Source: Pelotomaculum sp. DTU098 (lineage in GTDB: Bacteria > Bacillota > Desulfotomaculia > Desulfotomaculales > Pelotomaculaceae). From it: a DNA stretch of 64,000 nucleotides. Shown in pieces: positions 34,717 through 44,436 of the stretch. Made by a program: the position numbers and the translations under genes. The stretch is from contig LFSA01000110.1 in assembly GCA_001512635.1 (NCBI GenBank), positions 1 to 64,000 of the forward strand. The letters run 5' to 3'. Below the pieces are notes generated by a model that worked only from the letters and a program-made list of their open reading frames with translations, was not told the origin of the DNA and did no database searches. How positions within the stretch are numbered: the first letter of the stretch is position 1; every line of letters begins with the position of its first letter.

Positions 34717-35070
34717 AATTAAATTTCTCCCTCGTATTTATGTATGGGATTGTTTTGGGACATTCCTATGCTATTCCAAGAGCTCTTACAATGGGTTTGC
34801 TTTAAAAAACCACCCTGAAAACGTTACCTGTTACCAGGTTATTCCTTCTGCGCCTGAGCCAACCCCGGTACTGGTCACCCCACTTTTATCAATTGGTTAT
34901 CCAGAGTACGCTTTTATATTTTACCAAATGAAAATAGCAAAGTGAATAAAAAAGTGAAAGGGGCCGGGCCTACATTATTCTATTCACTTATTTCAGATTG
35001 TTTCCTTTCTACAACCGCCCCGTTGCCCAAACCCAGCAGGTAAACAGCGTTAAAATGAGTGAAGCATCAT
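34717..35070. other. intergenic region
   Basis: Spacer between the nagB start and the MFS gene end, with no coding-like frame and no clear terminator; only a GC-rich patch near 34960. Confidence 0.35.
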
Positions 35071-36279
35071 TTAAGCTGCCCGGGAGAACTGTTTTTTCAA
35101 AGCCACATTTTTCCCGTGGACGAAGTAGTACAGAATAATTGTCAGAAGCACAAAGGCTGCCATCGTCAGGTACATGCCTCGAAAACCAACAAAGGGGACG
35201 AGCATTCCCGTCAGGAACGGGCCTATTCCCGTCCCGCCATCCATGCAAATAAAGAAGGTGGATGTTGCCAGACCAACCCGGTGCTTCGGTGACTCTTTTA
35301 CGACAATCGCCTGAGCACAGGACATCATGGTCCCAAAACCCAGAGCCAGTAATGCCCCGGACACGAGAAGAAAAGAACCCGTGCGGGCTTGACTGAGCAA
35401 TAATAAGCTCAAGGAGAAGGTTATTATAGACGGGTAAATGACAATATTGGCTCCCCTTTGATCAAGCAGCCTGCCGGTTAAGGGCCTTGATACAAAGAGT
35501 ACCAGGGCGTATACAACAAAAAAGAAACTGGCTGCATCCCTCAGTTCTATTTCGACGGAGTATGTATTAAAAAAGGTTACAACCCCGGAATAAGCAATCC
35601 CCAATAGGATCATGATCATTGAAATGGGCAGGGCCCGTTTTTCAAAAAAATCATATATTTTAAACCCTCTTTTCATTTCTTGCATCTGCTCTTCCGTTAG
35701 GTAAGCCTCAGGTATTTTAGCAAAGAGGATTACGATAATATTAAGAGCAGAAAAAAAAGCACAGACAGCAAAGAGCATCTCGAAACTTGAGTACCGCGTG
35801 AGGAAAAGTCCGAGATAAGGTCCCAGTGCTGTTGCGGCAGTTACACTTAATGAAAAATAGCCGGTACCTTCGCCTTTCCGCTGGTCCGGTATTAAATCCA
35901 TTACAGCAGTCGACAAGGCAGTGCCGGCAATACCAAAGGTTATTCCATGTAAAAAACGGACTACCAGTAACAGACCCAGGTTATTGACTGGAAAGTATAA
36001 AAGCGTGGCAATAAAAAACATGATAAAACTGCTGTAAAGCAGCCTTTTACGGCCAATTACTTCAATATATTTCCCTGTTAGAAGGCGGGAAAACAGGGCA
36101 CCGATTACAAAGATGCTGGAAGCGAAACCTGCCTTGCTTTGGGAAGTGCTAAACTGTTCAACGGCATAAAGGGCCAACGTGGTCATTAATAGGTAGAAAA
36201 TTAAGGCCACAAAGAAATTAGCTAGACAAATAATTAAAAAGTCCTTTGTCCATAACGGGGTCAGTCTTGCCTTATTCAC
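35071..36279 (-). CDS. MFS transporter
   Basis: 402 residues with twelve predicted membrane helices. The MFS loop motif appears as GKYIEVIGRKRLLY between helices 2 and 3 and again as RPLTGRLLDQRGANIVIYP in the second half. Drug or metabolite efflux is the commonest role but the substrate is not predictable. GTG start behind GAAGGAAATAA. A stand-alone gene. Confidence 0.9.
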   Translation of the reverse strand: MNKARLTPLWTKDFLIICLANFFVALIFYLLMTTLALYAVEQFSTSQSKAGFASSIFVIGALFSRLLTGKYIEVIGRKRLLYSSFIMFFIATLLYFPVNNLGLLLVVRFLHGITFGIAGTALSTAVMDLIPDQRKGEGTGYFSLSVTAATALGPYLGLFLTRYSSFEMLFAVCAFFSALNIIVILFAKIPEAYLTEEQMQEMKRGFKIYDFFEKRALPISMIMILLGIAYSGVVTFFNTYSVEIELRDAASFFFVVYALVLFVSRPLTGRLLDQRGANIVIYPSIITFSLSLLLLSQARTGSFLLVSGALLALGFGTMMSCAQAIVVKESPKHRVGLATSTFFICMDGGTGIGPFLTGMLVPFVGFRGMYLTMAAFVLLTIILYYFVHGKNVALKKQFSRAA

Positions 36280-36610
36280 TTATTTCCTTCAAATCTCCTT
36301 CGGAGACAAAGGGCTCAGGCTTGTACCATCCACATAATCCTGCAAATTTCCAGGTAATTTCCTGCACATAACCCGTCCCCTTGCCCTGCCAAGATGTATC
36401 TTGTGACAAGCTATGGATTTATTTTACTATAAAAATTCACAATAAAATTTTTTATTTCACGGTCCTTACCTTTGAAACACTGCATGTTACAGGCTTCTGT
36501 TCTGGATAATGTATCCGTTTTTCCTCGCCATAGTTTGCCACCAGGAGTAATCATACTAATAACCAGTGTATTTTTCAAGCCTGACCCCAGGCTTACAAGC
36601 CCAAGCCCGT
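36280..36610. other. intergenic region
   Basis: Spacer between the MFS gene start and the end of the purF-carAB-dapF operon. No gene or clear terminator seen. Confidence 0.35.
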
Positions 36611-39600
36611 TTATATTTCCACAACACCTTCAAATACCTTCTTACACTCGCCGGTCATAAACACAGTATCCCCGTTATAACGAACGGTAAGTTCGCCACC
36701 GGGTAGCTTAACCCTGATGTCGGTATCCTTATCCGCGTGCCCGCAGAGCACTGCCGCCACAGCAGAGGCACACGCACCCGTACCGCAGGCCAGCGTTTCG
36801 CCGCTGCCGCGCTCCCAAACCCGCATTTTCAGATAGTTTCTGTCCATAATTTCCACAAATTCGGTATTCACCCTGTCGGGGAACAGCGCGTTATTTTCAA
36901 ACAGCGGACCGATTTCCGCCAGGTTTAGCCTGTCAACATCTTCACAAAAAATGACACAGTGGGGATTGCCCAAGGATACGCAGGTGATGGCATATTCTTT
37001 GCCGCCCACTGTTACCGGCCTTGCCACAACACTGTCACCGGGAAGCTTAACCGGGATCAGGTCCGGGCGAAGCTCTGCCCGGCCCATGTCCACCCGAACT
37101 GCTGACGCCACCCCATTTTTGGTATAAAGCTTCAATTTTTTGATGCCGGAGAGTGTTTCAATCGACATATCCAGTTTGCGCACAATTCTGTTATCGTACA
37201 AATACTTTGCAACGCAGCGGATGGCATTGCCGCACATTTTTCCCTCGCTGCCGTCAAGGTTGAACATCCGCATCTTAGCGTCAGCCACACCGGAGCGCAT
37301 GATCAGAACGATGCCGTCGCCGCCTACGCCGTAGTGCCGGTCGGAAAGGAACACGGACAGCGATTCCGGAAAGTTAATTTCAAAATCTAAACAGTTGATA
37401 AAGATGTAATCGTTGCCGCACCCCTGCATTTTGGTAAACTTCAGTTTCAAGCGCTCGCCCCTCAAATTGTTGATATCTATAAGCTCGGTGTTGATCTCGC
37501 TGTACCCGGAAAGCAGGCAGTCGGCCAGCGCGTTTGCCGTATCTACCGAGGTCAGGCAGGGTATCCCCAGCGAGCACGCCTTTCTGCGTAATTTAACACC
37601 GTCGGAGGCAGGGTCCCTGCCCCTGGTCGAAGTGGAGATGACATAGCTGATTTTACCGCTCTCCAGCAGGGATGCTGTGTTATTGGGCACACATTCATGG
37701 ATTTTCCCCACCGCCTGCACCGCAAAGCCTTTACTTCTGAGAAACCTTGCCGTACCGCTGGTGGCGTAAAGCGTAAACCCGCACTTAGAAAGCTTTTCGG
37801 CAACAGGGATAATCTCCGGCTTATCGCTGTCCCGCACGGTGATCAGAACGCCGCCCTGTTTTCTGAGTTTATAGCCTGCCGCCACAAGTCCTTTATACAA
37901 CGCTTCCTCAAGGTTTTTACCAATTCCCAGCACCTCGCCGGTGGATTTCATCTCAGGCCCCAGGTGGGTGTCCACGCCGGCGAGTTTTTCAAAAGAGAAG
38001 ACAGGGACCTTGGCTGCTACATAGGGCGGGATTTTCGCAATGCCGGAACCATAACCAAGGTCTGATAGCCGCTCACCCACGCTGACGCGGGTGGCCAGCT
38101 CGCACATGGGCACCCCCGTAACCTTGCTGATGTAGGGCACTGTCCGCGACGCCCGGGGATTGACCTCGATGACATAAACCTGGTTTTGATAAAGGACATA
38201 CTGGATATTGATAAGACCCTTGACGCAGAGAGCCAGGCACAGTTTTTTTGTAACCTCGAAGATCCGCTCCGCCAGTTCATCCTCGATATTTACGGCCGGA
38301 TAGACGGCAATGCTGTCCCCCGAATGAATGCCCGTGCGTTCAACATGCTCCATAATGCCGGGGATCAACACATCCACACCGTCACAGATGGCATCCACTT
38401 CGATCTCCCGCCCCGGCAGGTACTTGTCAACCAGCACCGGGTTATCCTGCTTCTGCCGCAGGATGATCTCCATGTATTCCCGGATGTCCGCAGGCTCAAA
38501 GGCGATAATCATATTCTGCCCGCCCAGCACATAGGAGGGGCGCAGGAGTACTGGGTAACCGAGCTTCTCTGCTGCCGCCAGCGCCCCGTCTACGCTCATC
38601 ACGCAGAGTCCGGGCGGCCGCGGGATACCGAGTTCGGCAAGCAAGGCATCGAACCTTTCCCTGTCCTCGCAGATGTCGACGCTGTCTGCCGGCGTGCCGA
38701 TAATTTTTACACCGCGCTCATGCAGCTTTTTGGTCAGCTTGATGGCGGTGCCGCCGCCAAAGGCTACCACAACACCCACAGGCTTTTCAATTTCAACGAT
38801 GCTTATTACATCATCGAGGCAGAGCGGTTCAAAGTACAGCCGGTCGCCGGTGTCAAAGTCCGTGGACACCGTTTCCGGGTTGTTGTTGATGACAACCACC
38901 TCATAGCCCAGCTTTTTCAGCGTCCAGACACAGTGGACGCAGGCGTAGTCAAACTCAATACCCTGTCCGATGCGGATTGGCCCGCTGCCCAGCACCACGA
39001 TCCGCGGCTTTCTGGATTTCTCGATAAAGGGCAGGGCTTCATTTTCAGTGCCGTTGCGAATTGAATAAAAGTAGGGTGTTTTTGCAGCAAACTCGCCGCC
39101 GCAGGTGTCCACCATTTTATAGACCAGCGGCTTTTGAGCATTTTCCCATCCAATGGACTCAATGTTTCTCAAACCGTGCAAGAACCAGCGGTCGACCCCG
39201 GTGATCCGGTGCACTTCATCCATGCTCATGCCGCGCCGCAGGGCTTCATACAGCACAAACAGCCGCTCGTCGGTAACTGTTTGGAGCAAGGCCCGGATCT
39301 CTTCATCGGTCCTGGCTTGCAAGCGGGGCAGGGCAAGTCTGTCCAGCCCGATTTCAGCGCCGCGCACAGCCTTCAGGAGCGCTGCCTCGAATGTGTCCGC
39401 AATGGCCATGACCTCGCCGGTGGACTTCATCTGGGTGCCCAAATCCCTTTTGGCGTAGACAAACTTGTCAAAGGGCCATTTGGGGAGCTTAACCGCCACA
39501 TAATCAAGCGCCGGTTCAAAGGCCGCAAAGGTGCTGCCTGTAACTTCGTTAACAATTTCCTCCAGTGTGTAGCCAATGGCAATTTTAGTTGCCACCTTGG

Positions 39601-40555
39601 CAATGGGGTACCCGGTCGCCTTGCTGGCCAGAGCAGAAGAACGCGACACCCGGGGGTTGACCTCAATAACGGCATACTCAAAACTGTGGGGATGAAGCGC
39701 AAACTGGCAGTTGCAGCCGCCCTCGACCTCCAGGGCCTGAATTATGTCCAGCGCCGCCTTGCGCAGCATTTGGTATTCCTTATCGGACAGGGTGACAGCC
39801 GGGGCAATTACAATGCTGTCGCCTGTATGCACGCCCACCGGGTCAAAGTTCTCCATTGAGCAAACGGTAATTGCGTTGCCCGCCCGGTCCCGCATGACCT
39901 CAAACTCAATTTCCTTCCAGCCGGCTACTGATTTCTCCACAATTATCTGGTTAATGGGGGACAGTGCCAGACCCCCACGGGCGATCTCTAAAAGCTCCTC
40001 CCGGCTTCGGGCAATACCGCCGCCGCTGCCGCCCAGCGTAAAGGCCGGCCGTACAATGACCGGGTAACCTGTTTCGCCCGCAAAGTCAAGTGCTTCATCA
40101 ACACTTGTGGCAGTAACCGAGGGAACCACCGGCTGCCCGATTTGCTGCATGGTTTCCTTGAATAACTGCCTGTCCTCAGCCCTGTCGATGGCCCTGGGTG
40201 TGCTGCCCAGGAGCCGTACATTCATCCTATCCAGGAAGCCCTCCCGGGCAAGCTGCATGCAGAGGGTCAGAGCCGTCTGACCGCCCAGTCCGGACAAAAT
40301 GCTGTCGGGAAGCTCCTTCTCAATAATCCGCTTGATGGTTGTAAGGGTTAGAGGCTCGATATAGATTTTGTCCGCGATATTCCTGTCGGTCATGATGGTG
40401 GCGGGGTTGGAGTTTACCAGCACGATTTCGATGCCGTCTTCCCGCAGTACCCGGCAGGCCTGCGTGCCTGCGTAATCAAACTCTGCCGCCTGGCCGATCA
40501 CAATCGGCCCTGAACCAATGACCAAAACCTTTTTGATGATTTTATCAAGCGGCAT
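36611..40555 (-). CDS. carB-dapF: fused carbamoyl-phosphate synthase large chain / diaminopimelate epimerase
   Basis: 1314 residues, about 250 longer than CarB. Residues 1-1030 are CarB: two ATP-grasp halves (IGSGPIVIGQAAEFDYAGTQ, LGSGPIRIGQGIEFDY) and an allosteric MGS-like domain ending near NALADCLLSGY. A short linker leads to a complete DapF from about residue 1040: MQGCGNDYIFIN, HYGVGGDGIVLI, first catalytic Cys in MCGNAIRC, second in GTGACAS. CarB makes carbamoyl phosphate for pyrimidines/arginine; DapF makes meso-diaminopimelate for lysine and peptidoglycan. No stop or frameshift separates them, so it is one polypeptide. It overlaps carA by 11 bases. Confidence 0.93.
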   Translation of the reverse strand: MPLDKIIKKVLVIGSGPIVIGQAAEFDYAGTQACRVLREDGIEIVLVNSNPATIMTDRNIADKIYIEPLTLTTIKRIIEKELPDSILSGLGGQTALTLCMQLAREGFLDRMNVRLLGSTPRAIDRAEDRQLFKETMQQIGQPVVPSVTATSVDEALDFAGETGYPVIVRPAFTLGGSGGGIARSREELLEIARGGLALSPINQIIVEKSVAGWKEIEFEVMRDRAGNAITVCSMENFDPVGVHTGDSIVIAPAVTLSDKEYQMLRKAALDIIQALEVEGGCNCQFALHPHSFEYAVIEVNPRVSRSSALASKATGYPIAKVATKIAIGYTLEEIVNEVTGSTFAAFEPALDYVAVKLPKWPFDKFVYAKRDLGTQMKSTGEVMAIADTFEAALLKAVRGAEIGLDRLALPRLQARTDEEIRALLQTVTDERLFVLYEALRRGMSMDEVHRITGVDRWFLHGLRNIESIGWENAQKPLVYKMVDTCGGEFAAKTPYFYSIRNGTENEALPFIEKSRKPRIVVLGSGPIRIGQGIEFDYACVHCVWTLKKLGYEVVVINNNPETVSTDFDTGDRLYFEPLCLDDVISIVEIEKPVGVVVAFGGGTAIKLTKKLHERGVKIIGTPADSVDICEDRERFDALLAELGIPRPPGLCVMSVDGALAAAEKLGYPVLLRPSYVLGGQNMIIAFEPADIREYMEIILRQKQDNPVLVDKYLPGREIEVDAICDGVDVLIPGIMEHVERTGIHSGDSIAVYPAVNIEDELAERIFEVTKKLCLALCVKGLINIQYVLYQNQVYVIEVNPRASRTVPYISKVTGVPMCELATRVSVGERLSDLGYGSGIAKIPPYVAAKVPVFSFEKLAGVDTHLGPEMKSTGEVLGIGKNLEEALYKGLVAAGYKLRKQGGVLITVRDSDKPEIIPVAEKLSKCGFTLYATSGTARFLRSKGFAVQAVGKIHECVPNNTASLLESGKISYVISTSTRGRDPASDGVKLRRKACSLGIPCLTSVDTANALADCLLSGYSEINTELIDINNLRGERLKLKFTKMQGCGNDYIFINCLDFEINFPESLSVFLSDRHYGVGGDGIVLIMRSGVADAKMRMFNLDGSEGKMCGNAIRCVAKYLYDNRIVRKLDMSIETLSGIKKLKLYTKNGVASAVRVDMGRAELRPDLIPVKLPGDSVVARPVTVGGKEYAITCVSLGNPHCVIFCEDVDRLNLAEIGPLFENNALFPDRVNTEFVEIMDRNYLKMRVWERGSGETLACGTGACASAVAAVLCGHADKDTDIRVKLPGGELTVRYNGDTVFMTGECKKVFEGVVEI

Positions 40556-41630
40556 GCTTTCTTTCCCCCAGACGCTCTAGGAATAAGTCAAACAAGAACG
40601 CGGTGTCCAGCGGCCCCCCGCAGGCCTCGGGATGGAACTGCACAGAGAAGGCCGGGATGTGTTTGTACCACAGCCCCTCGCAGGTCAGGTCGTTGACATT
40701 GACAAACCACTCGGCGGCAATGCGCTTGTCGATGCTCTCCCGGGTCACAGCATACCCGTGGTTTTGACTGCTGATATAAACCCGCCCGCTCATTAAGTCT
40801 TTCACCGGCTGATTGGCTCCGCGGTGCCCGTATTTGAGCTTGTGCGTCTTAAACCCGCTGGCCAGTGCCAGCAACTGATGGCCGAGACAGATTCCGAAAA
40901 TAGGGATTCCTGTCTGCATGAGGATTCTCAGGTTTTGAATAATCTTGATATTGTCGGCCGGATCTCCGGGGCCGTTGGAGAGGACAATACCGTCCACCTC
41001 CAGCCCCACCACTGCCTCTGGAGAAGTATCCCAGGGGAGTACCCATACATCACAGCCGCGCTTTAAGAGCTCGCGTTTGATATTTTCCTTCAGACCAAAA
41101 TCAAACAGGGCAACCGTGTATTTTGACCCATCCCCTTTGTGAAGGGCCGGTTTGGCACAGGAAACATTTGGCACGGCGTTTTTTATTCTGTAAGAGCGGA
41201 TTTCTTCAAGGGAAACTTCGAGCGGCGTTGTTTTTGTGATCCTGCCGTTCATCACACCGTGCTCCCTGATGATTCTTGTAAGCGCCCTCGTGTCGATACC
41301 GTAAAGCCCCACAACCCCCTTCTCCTTCAAAAAACGGTCAAGAGTACCCTCACTGCGGAAGTTGGAGGGGGACTGGCAGGGTGTTTTTACGATATAGGCC
41401 AGCGGACCCACAGAGCTGCTTTCAAAATCAGAGGGAATGATGCCGTAGTTACCGATGAGGGGGAAGGTTTGGAGGACTATTTGCCCATGGTAGCTCTGGT
41501 CGGTGAGGGTCTCCAAATACCCGGTCATACCGGTTGTAAAAACAATTTCACCCGTCACATCACCCTCGCTGCCAAAGCTTTGCCCCTCAAAAACCATGCC
41601 GTTTTCCAGAATCAAATGCAATCCGCCCAT
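40545..41630 (-). CDS. carA: carbamoyl-phosphate synthase small chain
   Basis: 361 residues. The N-terminal domain (FGSEGDVTGEIVFTTGMTGY) is followed by a class I glutamine amidotransferase with catalytic Cys in FGICLGHQLLALA and His/Glu in SVQFHPEACGGP. It supplies ammonia to CarB through the protein tunnel. It starts 3 bases after the purF stop with GAGGAGGAATAG as ribosome-binding site and overlaps carB, so the three genes are tightly coupled. Confidence 0.96.
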   Translation of the reverse strand: MGGLHLILENGMVFEGQSFGSEGDVTGEIVFTTGMTGYLETLTDQSYHGQIVLQTFPLIGNYGIIPSDFESSSVGPLAYIVKTPCQSPSNFRSEGTLDRFLKEKGVVGLYGIDTRALTRIIREHGVMNGRITKTTPLEVSLEEIRSYRIKNAVPNVSCAKPALHKGDGSKYTVALFDFGLKENIKRELLKRGCDVWVLPWDTSPEAVVGLEVDGIVLSNGPGDPADNIKIIQNLRILMQTGIPIFGICLGHQLLALASGFKTHKLKYGHRGANQPVKDLMSGRVYISSQNHGYAVTRESIDKRIAAEWFVNVNDLTCEGLWYKHIPAFSVQFHPEACGGPLDTAFLFDLFLERLGERKHAA

Positions 41631-41633
41631 CCG

Positions 41634-43052
41634 CTATTCCTCCTCCAGGTCTAGCTTTTTACCCGTCTGCGCGAATTTATGACCTGTAAAGCAGGCTGTG
41701 CAAAAGGATAACCTGCACCTGGCGCAAGCCTTCTTAAGTCCCTCCATGCTGATATAGCCCAGGCTGTCAGCTCCGATTTGAGCGCAAATTTCCTCCAGGC
41801 TCATCTTGTTGGCAATCAGGTTTTCCGGGCTGTCAATATCCGTCCCATAGTGGCATGTATAGCGGAAGGGAGGCGAGGATATTCTCATGTGAACTTCTTT
41901 GGCGCCGGCATTTTTCAGACTCCTGACGATCCTCTCGCTGGTAGTGCCCCGCACAATGGAATCATCCACCAGCACAACCCGCTTGCCGCTGATATTGGCC
42001 GATAACGGGTTAAGCTTGAGCCGCACGGCGCTATCGCGCAGATCCTGCGTTGGGTAGATAAAGCTTCTGCCGATGTAGCGGTTCTTCACAAAACCGGGCG
42101 AAAGCGGTATCCCGCTTTTGGCGCTGTATCCCACGGCTGCTTCAAGACCGGAATCGGGAACACCGCAGACCACGTCCGCAGCCACCGGATATTCCTCGGC
42201 CAGGGCAACGCCCATGTTAAACCGGGCCTCATATACACTAAGCCCGTCTATAACCGAATCTGGCCTGGCAAAATACACATACTCGAAGATGCAGAAACCT
42301 GCGCCTTCCTGCCTGCCCGTAAGCACAGTCTCCTCATAGGTTATGTCGCCGGTTTCAATGACAACCACCTCGCCGGGTTGTACGTCCCGGATAAAGTCAA
42401 ACCCGCAGGCTTCCAGGGCGCAGCTTTCCGAAGCCACAGCAGTACCCAGGGCGCTTTTGCCTATACAGAGAGGCCGGTATCCGTTCGGATCACGCATGGC
42501 AAGCAGCTTGTTTTCGCTGCTGGCAATCACAAGGGAAAAGGCCCCCTGCAGGTACCCTCCCGCCTTGATGATGCCCCGCAGCGTGTCCTGCTCCCGGGTG
42601 ATATGATAGGCGATAAGGGAGGAAACAACTTCGCTGTCGCTGGTTGAGTTAAAGTTAAGACCAAGTCCCTTTAGTTCCCTTCTTATCTCCCGGGCGTTTG
42701 TAACATTACCATTGTGCGCCGTGGCAATGCGACCAGTAAGATATTCCGTGATCACAGGGCCGGCATTTTCAATGGTGTTCCCGCCGGTAGTTGAATAGCG
42801 GGTGTGGCCCACGGCAATTTTACCCCTGGGCAACTTCTTAAGTACCCTACTTGAAAACACCTCATTGACAAGGCCTACATTTTTGTAATAATTGATTTTG
42901 CCTCCCAGGGTTACGGCAATGCCCGCGCTCTCCTGACCGCGATGCTGGAGCGAGAGCAAACCGTTATAGGTAATGCCTGCCGCTTCGTCCCCCAGAGTGC
43001 TGACACCAAACACGGCGCACTCCTCATGGGGTTTTCCGCTAATTCTCATCAT
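41634..43052 (-). CDS. purF: amidophosphoribosyltransferase
   Basis: About 472 residues. First committed step of purine synthesis: PRPP plus glutamine to phosphoribosylamine. An 11-residue propeptide precedes the N-terminal nucleophile Cys in EECAVFGV, as in Bacillus-type PurF. Later: LQHRGQESAGI, the PRPP site VLVDDSIVRGTT, and FeS-cluster cysteines (CACRLS/CARCRLSFCTACF region near the C-terminus). The start at 43052 follows AAGGGAG and gives the right propeptide. It heads an unusual operon with carAB. Confidence 0.95.
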   Translation of the reverse strand: MMRISGKPHEECAVFGVSTLGDEAAGITYNGLLSLQHRGQESAGIAVTLGGKINYYKNVGLVNEVFSSRVLKKLPRGKIAVGHTRYSTTGGNTIENAGPVITEYLTGRIATAHNGNVTNAREIRRELKGLGLNFNSTSDSEVVSSLIAYHITREQDTLRGIIKAGGYLQGAFSLVIASSENKLLAMRDPNGYRPLCIGKSALGTAVASESCALEACGFDFIRDVQPGEVVVIETGDITYEETVLTGRQEGAGFCIFEYVYFARPDSVIDGLSVYEARFNMGVALAEEYPVAADVVCGVPDSGLEAAVGYSAKSGIPLSPGFVKNRYIGRSFIYPTQDLRDSAVRLKLNPLSANISGKRVVLVDDSIVRGTTSERIVRSLKNAGAKEVHMRISSPPFRYTCHYGTDIDSPENLIANKMSLEEICAQIGADSLGYISMEGLKKACARCRLSFCTACFTGHKFAQTGKKLDLEEE

Positions 43053-43177
43053 TTTCAGGCTCCCTTCCGCCACCGCTTCTTTGCGGCAAATATACAAAAA
43101 CTTTGTTATTCAATATGACAGCCGGACGGTATTCTCTTTCAGCCCTACTTTATAGCGGGACTGTTATCATAAAAAAA

Positions 43178-43263
43178 GGCGCACATCACATAATGTGACC
43201 AGCTAACCAACCGGCGGCAAAACCGGTTTTTTAACTGGGATTCACATTATTTGATGAACGCCT
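43178..43263 (-). promoter_or_regulatory. long terminator-like hairpin in the purF leader
   Basis: On the minus strand a near-perfect long stem: GGCG..CATCA.ATAATGTGA pairs with TCACATTATGTGATG..CGCC, extended inwards by CCAG..TTA and CCGG/CCGG. It is followed by seven Ts, then about 115 bases to the purF start. The predicted transcription start lies just before it. It can act as an attenuator of purF-carAB, or could be a small inverted-repeat mobile element. Confidence 0.6.
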
Positions 43264-43275
43264 TTGTTCACGCCC

Positions 43276-43305
43276 ATTGTACAGTAAAACGCAGGTTATC
43301 GTCAA
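43276..43305 (-). promoter_or_regulatory. purF promoter
   Basis: Minus-strand TTGACG, 18-base spacer, TACAAT. It places transcription start just upstream of the long hairpin. Confidence 0.6.
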
Positions 43306-43472
43306 TGGTTATTGAGGGATTTTCCCGCTTCAATAAATTATTGCCTGGCATCTTTCCTGGCGACGGCCACGTGGTAATATATGATTCGATATTTATTGAG
43401 ATAAAAAAGTCGAGTTTTGCTTAATTAGCTCTGGTAATATTATAGATATGAAAAAGAGGAATGAGGGAGATA

Positions 43473-44339
43473 ATGCTAAAGGAATTAAACGATGTGATTG
43501 ACTATATTGAAGATAATTTAACCGGCGATCTATCTCTTGAAATAATTTCTAAGTATGCCGGAGTTTCTGACTATCACTTTAGAAAGATATTTTTTTATCT
43601 TTCAGGGATGACGCTCAGTGAATATATAAAAAACAGAAAACTATCGGAAGCTAATAAGGATTTATTACACGGAGAAAAAGTAACGGATGTTGCTTTGAAA
43701 TATGGTTATCAGTCCTTGGACGGCTTTACCCGGGCATTTAAAAAATGGAGCGGGTTCTTACCCTCAGAAGCAATAAAAAAAGGCATAAGTAAATCGTTTC
43801 CCAAGCTTTCCTTCGTAATAACCGTCAAGGGAGGAATTTCCATGGAATTTAGAATTGTGGACAAACCGGCATTTAATTTAGTAGGTGTAAGTAAACGTGT
43901 TCCAATGCAATTTGAAGGTGTTAATAACGAGATTGTAAAGCTTGCAGAAAGTATAACGGACGAACAAAGAGAAGAAATGCATTCTCTTCAAAATATAGAG
44001 CCTTATGAAATTGTCAATGCTTCCTATGATGCTGACTTTAATTTCTTAAAGGAAGAAGGATATTTAACGCACCTGATAGGTGTTTTAACAACCGAAAATC
44101 AGGTTAGTGAAAAACTTGAGAAAGTGCCTGTGGAAGCCTACACCTGGGCAGTATTTCCAAATGAAGGGCCATTTCCATCAACCTTACAGAATACAATGGC
44201 AAAAATATATTCGGAATGGTTACCCTCTTCCGGTTACGAAGTAATCAATGCCCCTCATTTTTCTTTTACTAAAATGGATAAACATAAAAAAGATTATGCT
44301 TATAGTGAAATTTGGATTCCTGTTCGGAAGAAAAGCTAA
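43473..44339 (+). CDS. AraC-family regulator with GyrI-like effector domain
   Basis: About 288 residues. The N-terminal 105 hold the two AraC helix-turn-helix units (LEIISKYAGVSDYHFRKIF, VTDVALKYGYQSLDGFTRAFKKW). The C-terminal 160 form a GyrI-like (SOUL/Rob-type) domain that binds drugs or hydrophobic effectors (EFRIVDKPAFNLVGVSKRV, SEIWIPV end). The ATG at 43473 has GAGGGAG at good spacing; an ATG 12 bases upstream does not. The usual targets are efflux or detoxification genes; none is adjacent. Confidence 0.9.
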   Translation: MLKELNDVIDYIEDNLTGDLSLEIISKYAGVSDYHFRKIFFYLSGMTLSEYIKNRKLSEANKDLLHGEKVTDVALKYGYQSLDGFTRAFKKWSGFLPSEAIKKGISKSFPKLSFVITVKGGISMEFRIVDKPAFNLVGVSKRVPMQFEGVNNEIVKLAESITDEQREEMHSLQNIEPYEIVNASYDADFNFLKEEGYLTHLIGVLTTENQVSEKLEKVPVEAYTWAVFPNEGPFPSTLQNTMAKIYSEWLPSSGYEVINAPHFSFTKMDKHKKDYAYSEIWIPVRKKS

Positions 44340-44379
44340 TATCACCCCCCACGGCTACTCAACGTGGCTCCGACAATCA

Positions 44380-44436
44380 GGCCGGGCAAAGGGAGTGTCA
44401 ACAGCCCTGTCCTCCTGACACCCCTGACGCCTGGCC
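44380..44436. repeat. nested REP-like hairpin
   Basis: Outer stem GGCCGGGC/GCCTGGCC and inner stem GGAGTGTCA/TGACACCCC, followed by ATTTTTC on the plus strand. Located between convergent genes. The inner part resembles the hairpin at 46797-46827. Confidence 0.6.
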
